Assembly: GCA_026195755.1 (NCBI GenBank) | Contig: JAPHRL010000218.1 | Span: 1-5,300 of the forward strand | From: Kangiella sp. | Lineage (GTDB): Bacteria > Pseudomonadota > Gammaproteobacteria > Enterobacterales > Kangiellaceae | DNA length: 5,300 nucleotides | Direction: 5' to 3' | In this document: positions 4,849 through 5,300 of the stretch, piece after piece | How the letters are laid out: each line of letters begins with the position of its first letter | How positions within the stretch are numbered: the stretch's first letter is position 1 | Position numbers and translations under genes: made by a program | The notes under the pieces: generated by a model | Seen by the model: the letters and a program-made list of their open reading frames with translations, nothing else | Databases searched by the model: none | What the model was told of the DNA's origin: nothing

Positions 4849-5300
4849 AGAGCTTCATTGAATCCCACATACGGCCAAAAAAGCCCGCCTCTTCCACATT
4901 TTCCAGCGCTACCAGTGGCATGCGTTTAACTTCTTTATCAGCAACTTTAAAAAATACCTCTCCGACCACCTGACCGCGACGAATCGGCGCCATCAATTGT
5001 GACTGGATAGTATAGTTGGCTTGAACTTGATCTTTCTGACTTTTTAGTAGGGTTAACGCTGCATCCTGAGCCAAGCCAACCTTTACTTCTTCTTCCGCAC
5101 CCTTCCAGACTCTCGCTGTACGTAGACTTTGGCCTGCTTTAAATGGTTTGATGTTGGTATAGAAACGGAAGCCAAAATTAAGCAACTTGCGGCTTTCTGC
5201 GGCTCTTTCAGCCTCGCTATCAGTTCCCATTACTACCGAAATTAAACGCATATCTTCTTTTTCAGCCGAGGAAACTAGACAGTAACCCGCCTCTTCAGTA
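4838..5300 (-). CDS. dacA: D-alanyl-D-alanine carboxypeptidase (PBP5/6 type), C-terminal fragment (5' end outside window)
   Basis: The frame is open past the right edge of the window; about 153 C-terminal residues are visible. TEEAGYCLVSSA followed by MRLISVVMG is the end of the penicillin-binding catalytic domain, just after the Lys-Thr-Gly motif, which lies outside the window. ESRKLLNFGFRFY closes that domain. The beta-rich PBP5 C-terminal domain follows (RVWKGAEEEVKVGLAQDAAL, then MAPIRRGQVVGEVFF). The protein ends in FFGRMWDSMKLWFH, an amphipathic helix of the kind that anchors PBP5/6 to the outer face of the inner membrane. The enzyme removes the terminal D-Ala from peptidoglycan pentapeptides in the periplasm. 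An internal Met at 5251 is not the start, because the conserved sequence continues upstream of it. It is the first visible gene of the operon; dat, which can use the released D-Ala type of substrate, follows after a 73-base gap. dacA, dacC or dacD cannot be told apart from this part alone. Confidence 0.93.
   Translation of the reverse strand, partial: TEEAGYCLVSSAEKEDMRLISVVMGTDSEAERAAESRKLLNFGFRFYTNIKPFKAGQSLRTARVWKGAEEEVKVGLAQDAALTLLKSQKDQVQANYTIQSQLMAPIRRGQVVGEVFFKVADKEVKRMPLVALENVEEAGFFGRMWDSMKLWFH

Overview
This window looks like an ordinary chromosomal segment of a moderately AT-rich gammaproteobacterium. The protein families and the gene order (dacA, D-amino acid transaminase, DUF493/ybeD, lipB, lipA) are typical of that class. 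A marine Oceanospirillales- or Kangiella-like host is only a guess from protein style and base composition. No phage, transposase, CRISPR, tRNA or rRNA is visible, and I found no convincing undescribed multi-gene system.

Layout, left to right. Bases 1-230 hold the 3' end of a plus-strand M48 family zinc metalloprotease gene. Everything after it is on the minus strand. A glutathione S-transferase-like gene (260-922) converges on the protease gene, and its terminator hairpin contains its own stop codon. Next comes slyD (1060-1542), a metallochaperone and prolyl isomerase with its own strong terminator at 1022-1049. The 334-base gap 1543-1876 has no gene but is rich in repeats. It contains a 127-base imperfect palindrome (1755-1881) centred near 1818, whose outer arm runs into the lipA stop codon, and further copies of the arm motif lie to its left.

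Bases 1877-5300 are a tightly packed minus-strand operon, transcribed in the order dacA (5' end outside the window), dat, ybeD, lipB, lipA. dacA (penicillin-binding protein 5/6 type carboxypeptidase) and dat (D-amino acid aminotransferase) both concern D-alanine and the cell wall. lipB and lipA form the two-step endogenous lipoate pathway, octanoyl transfer followed by sulfur insertion. ybeD encodes a small DUF493 protein that commonly sits between these two sets. Junctions are short: dat and ybeD overlap by 4 bases (ATGA), ybeD-lipB is 15 bases and lipB-lipA is 6 bases.

Three starts needed correction from the longest reading frame. dat most likely starts at a GTG (4764) behind a perfect AAGGAG. 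slyD starts at ATG 1542 rather than an upstream TTG. The GST gene probably starts at ATG 922 rather than GTG 931. The most unusual sequence-level signals are the long palindrome and repeat cluster after lipA, an exact 17-base tandem duplication across the dacA stop codon (4815-4848), and the overlapping ATG/GTG start region of dat.
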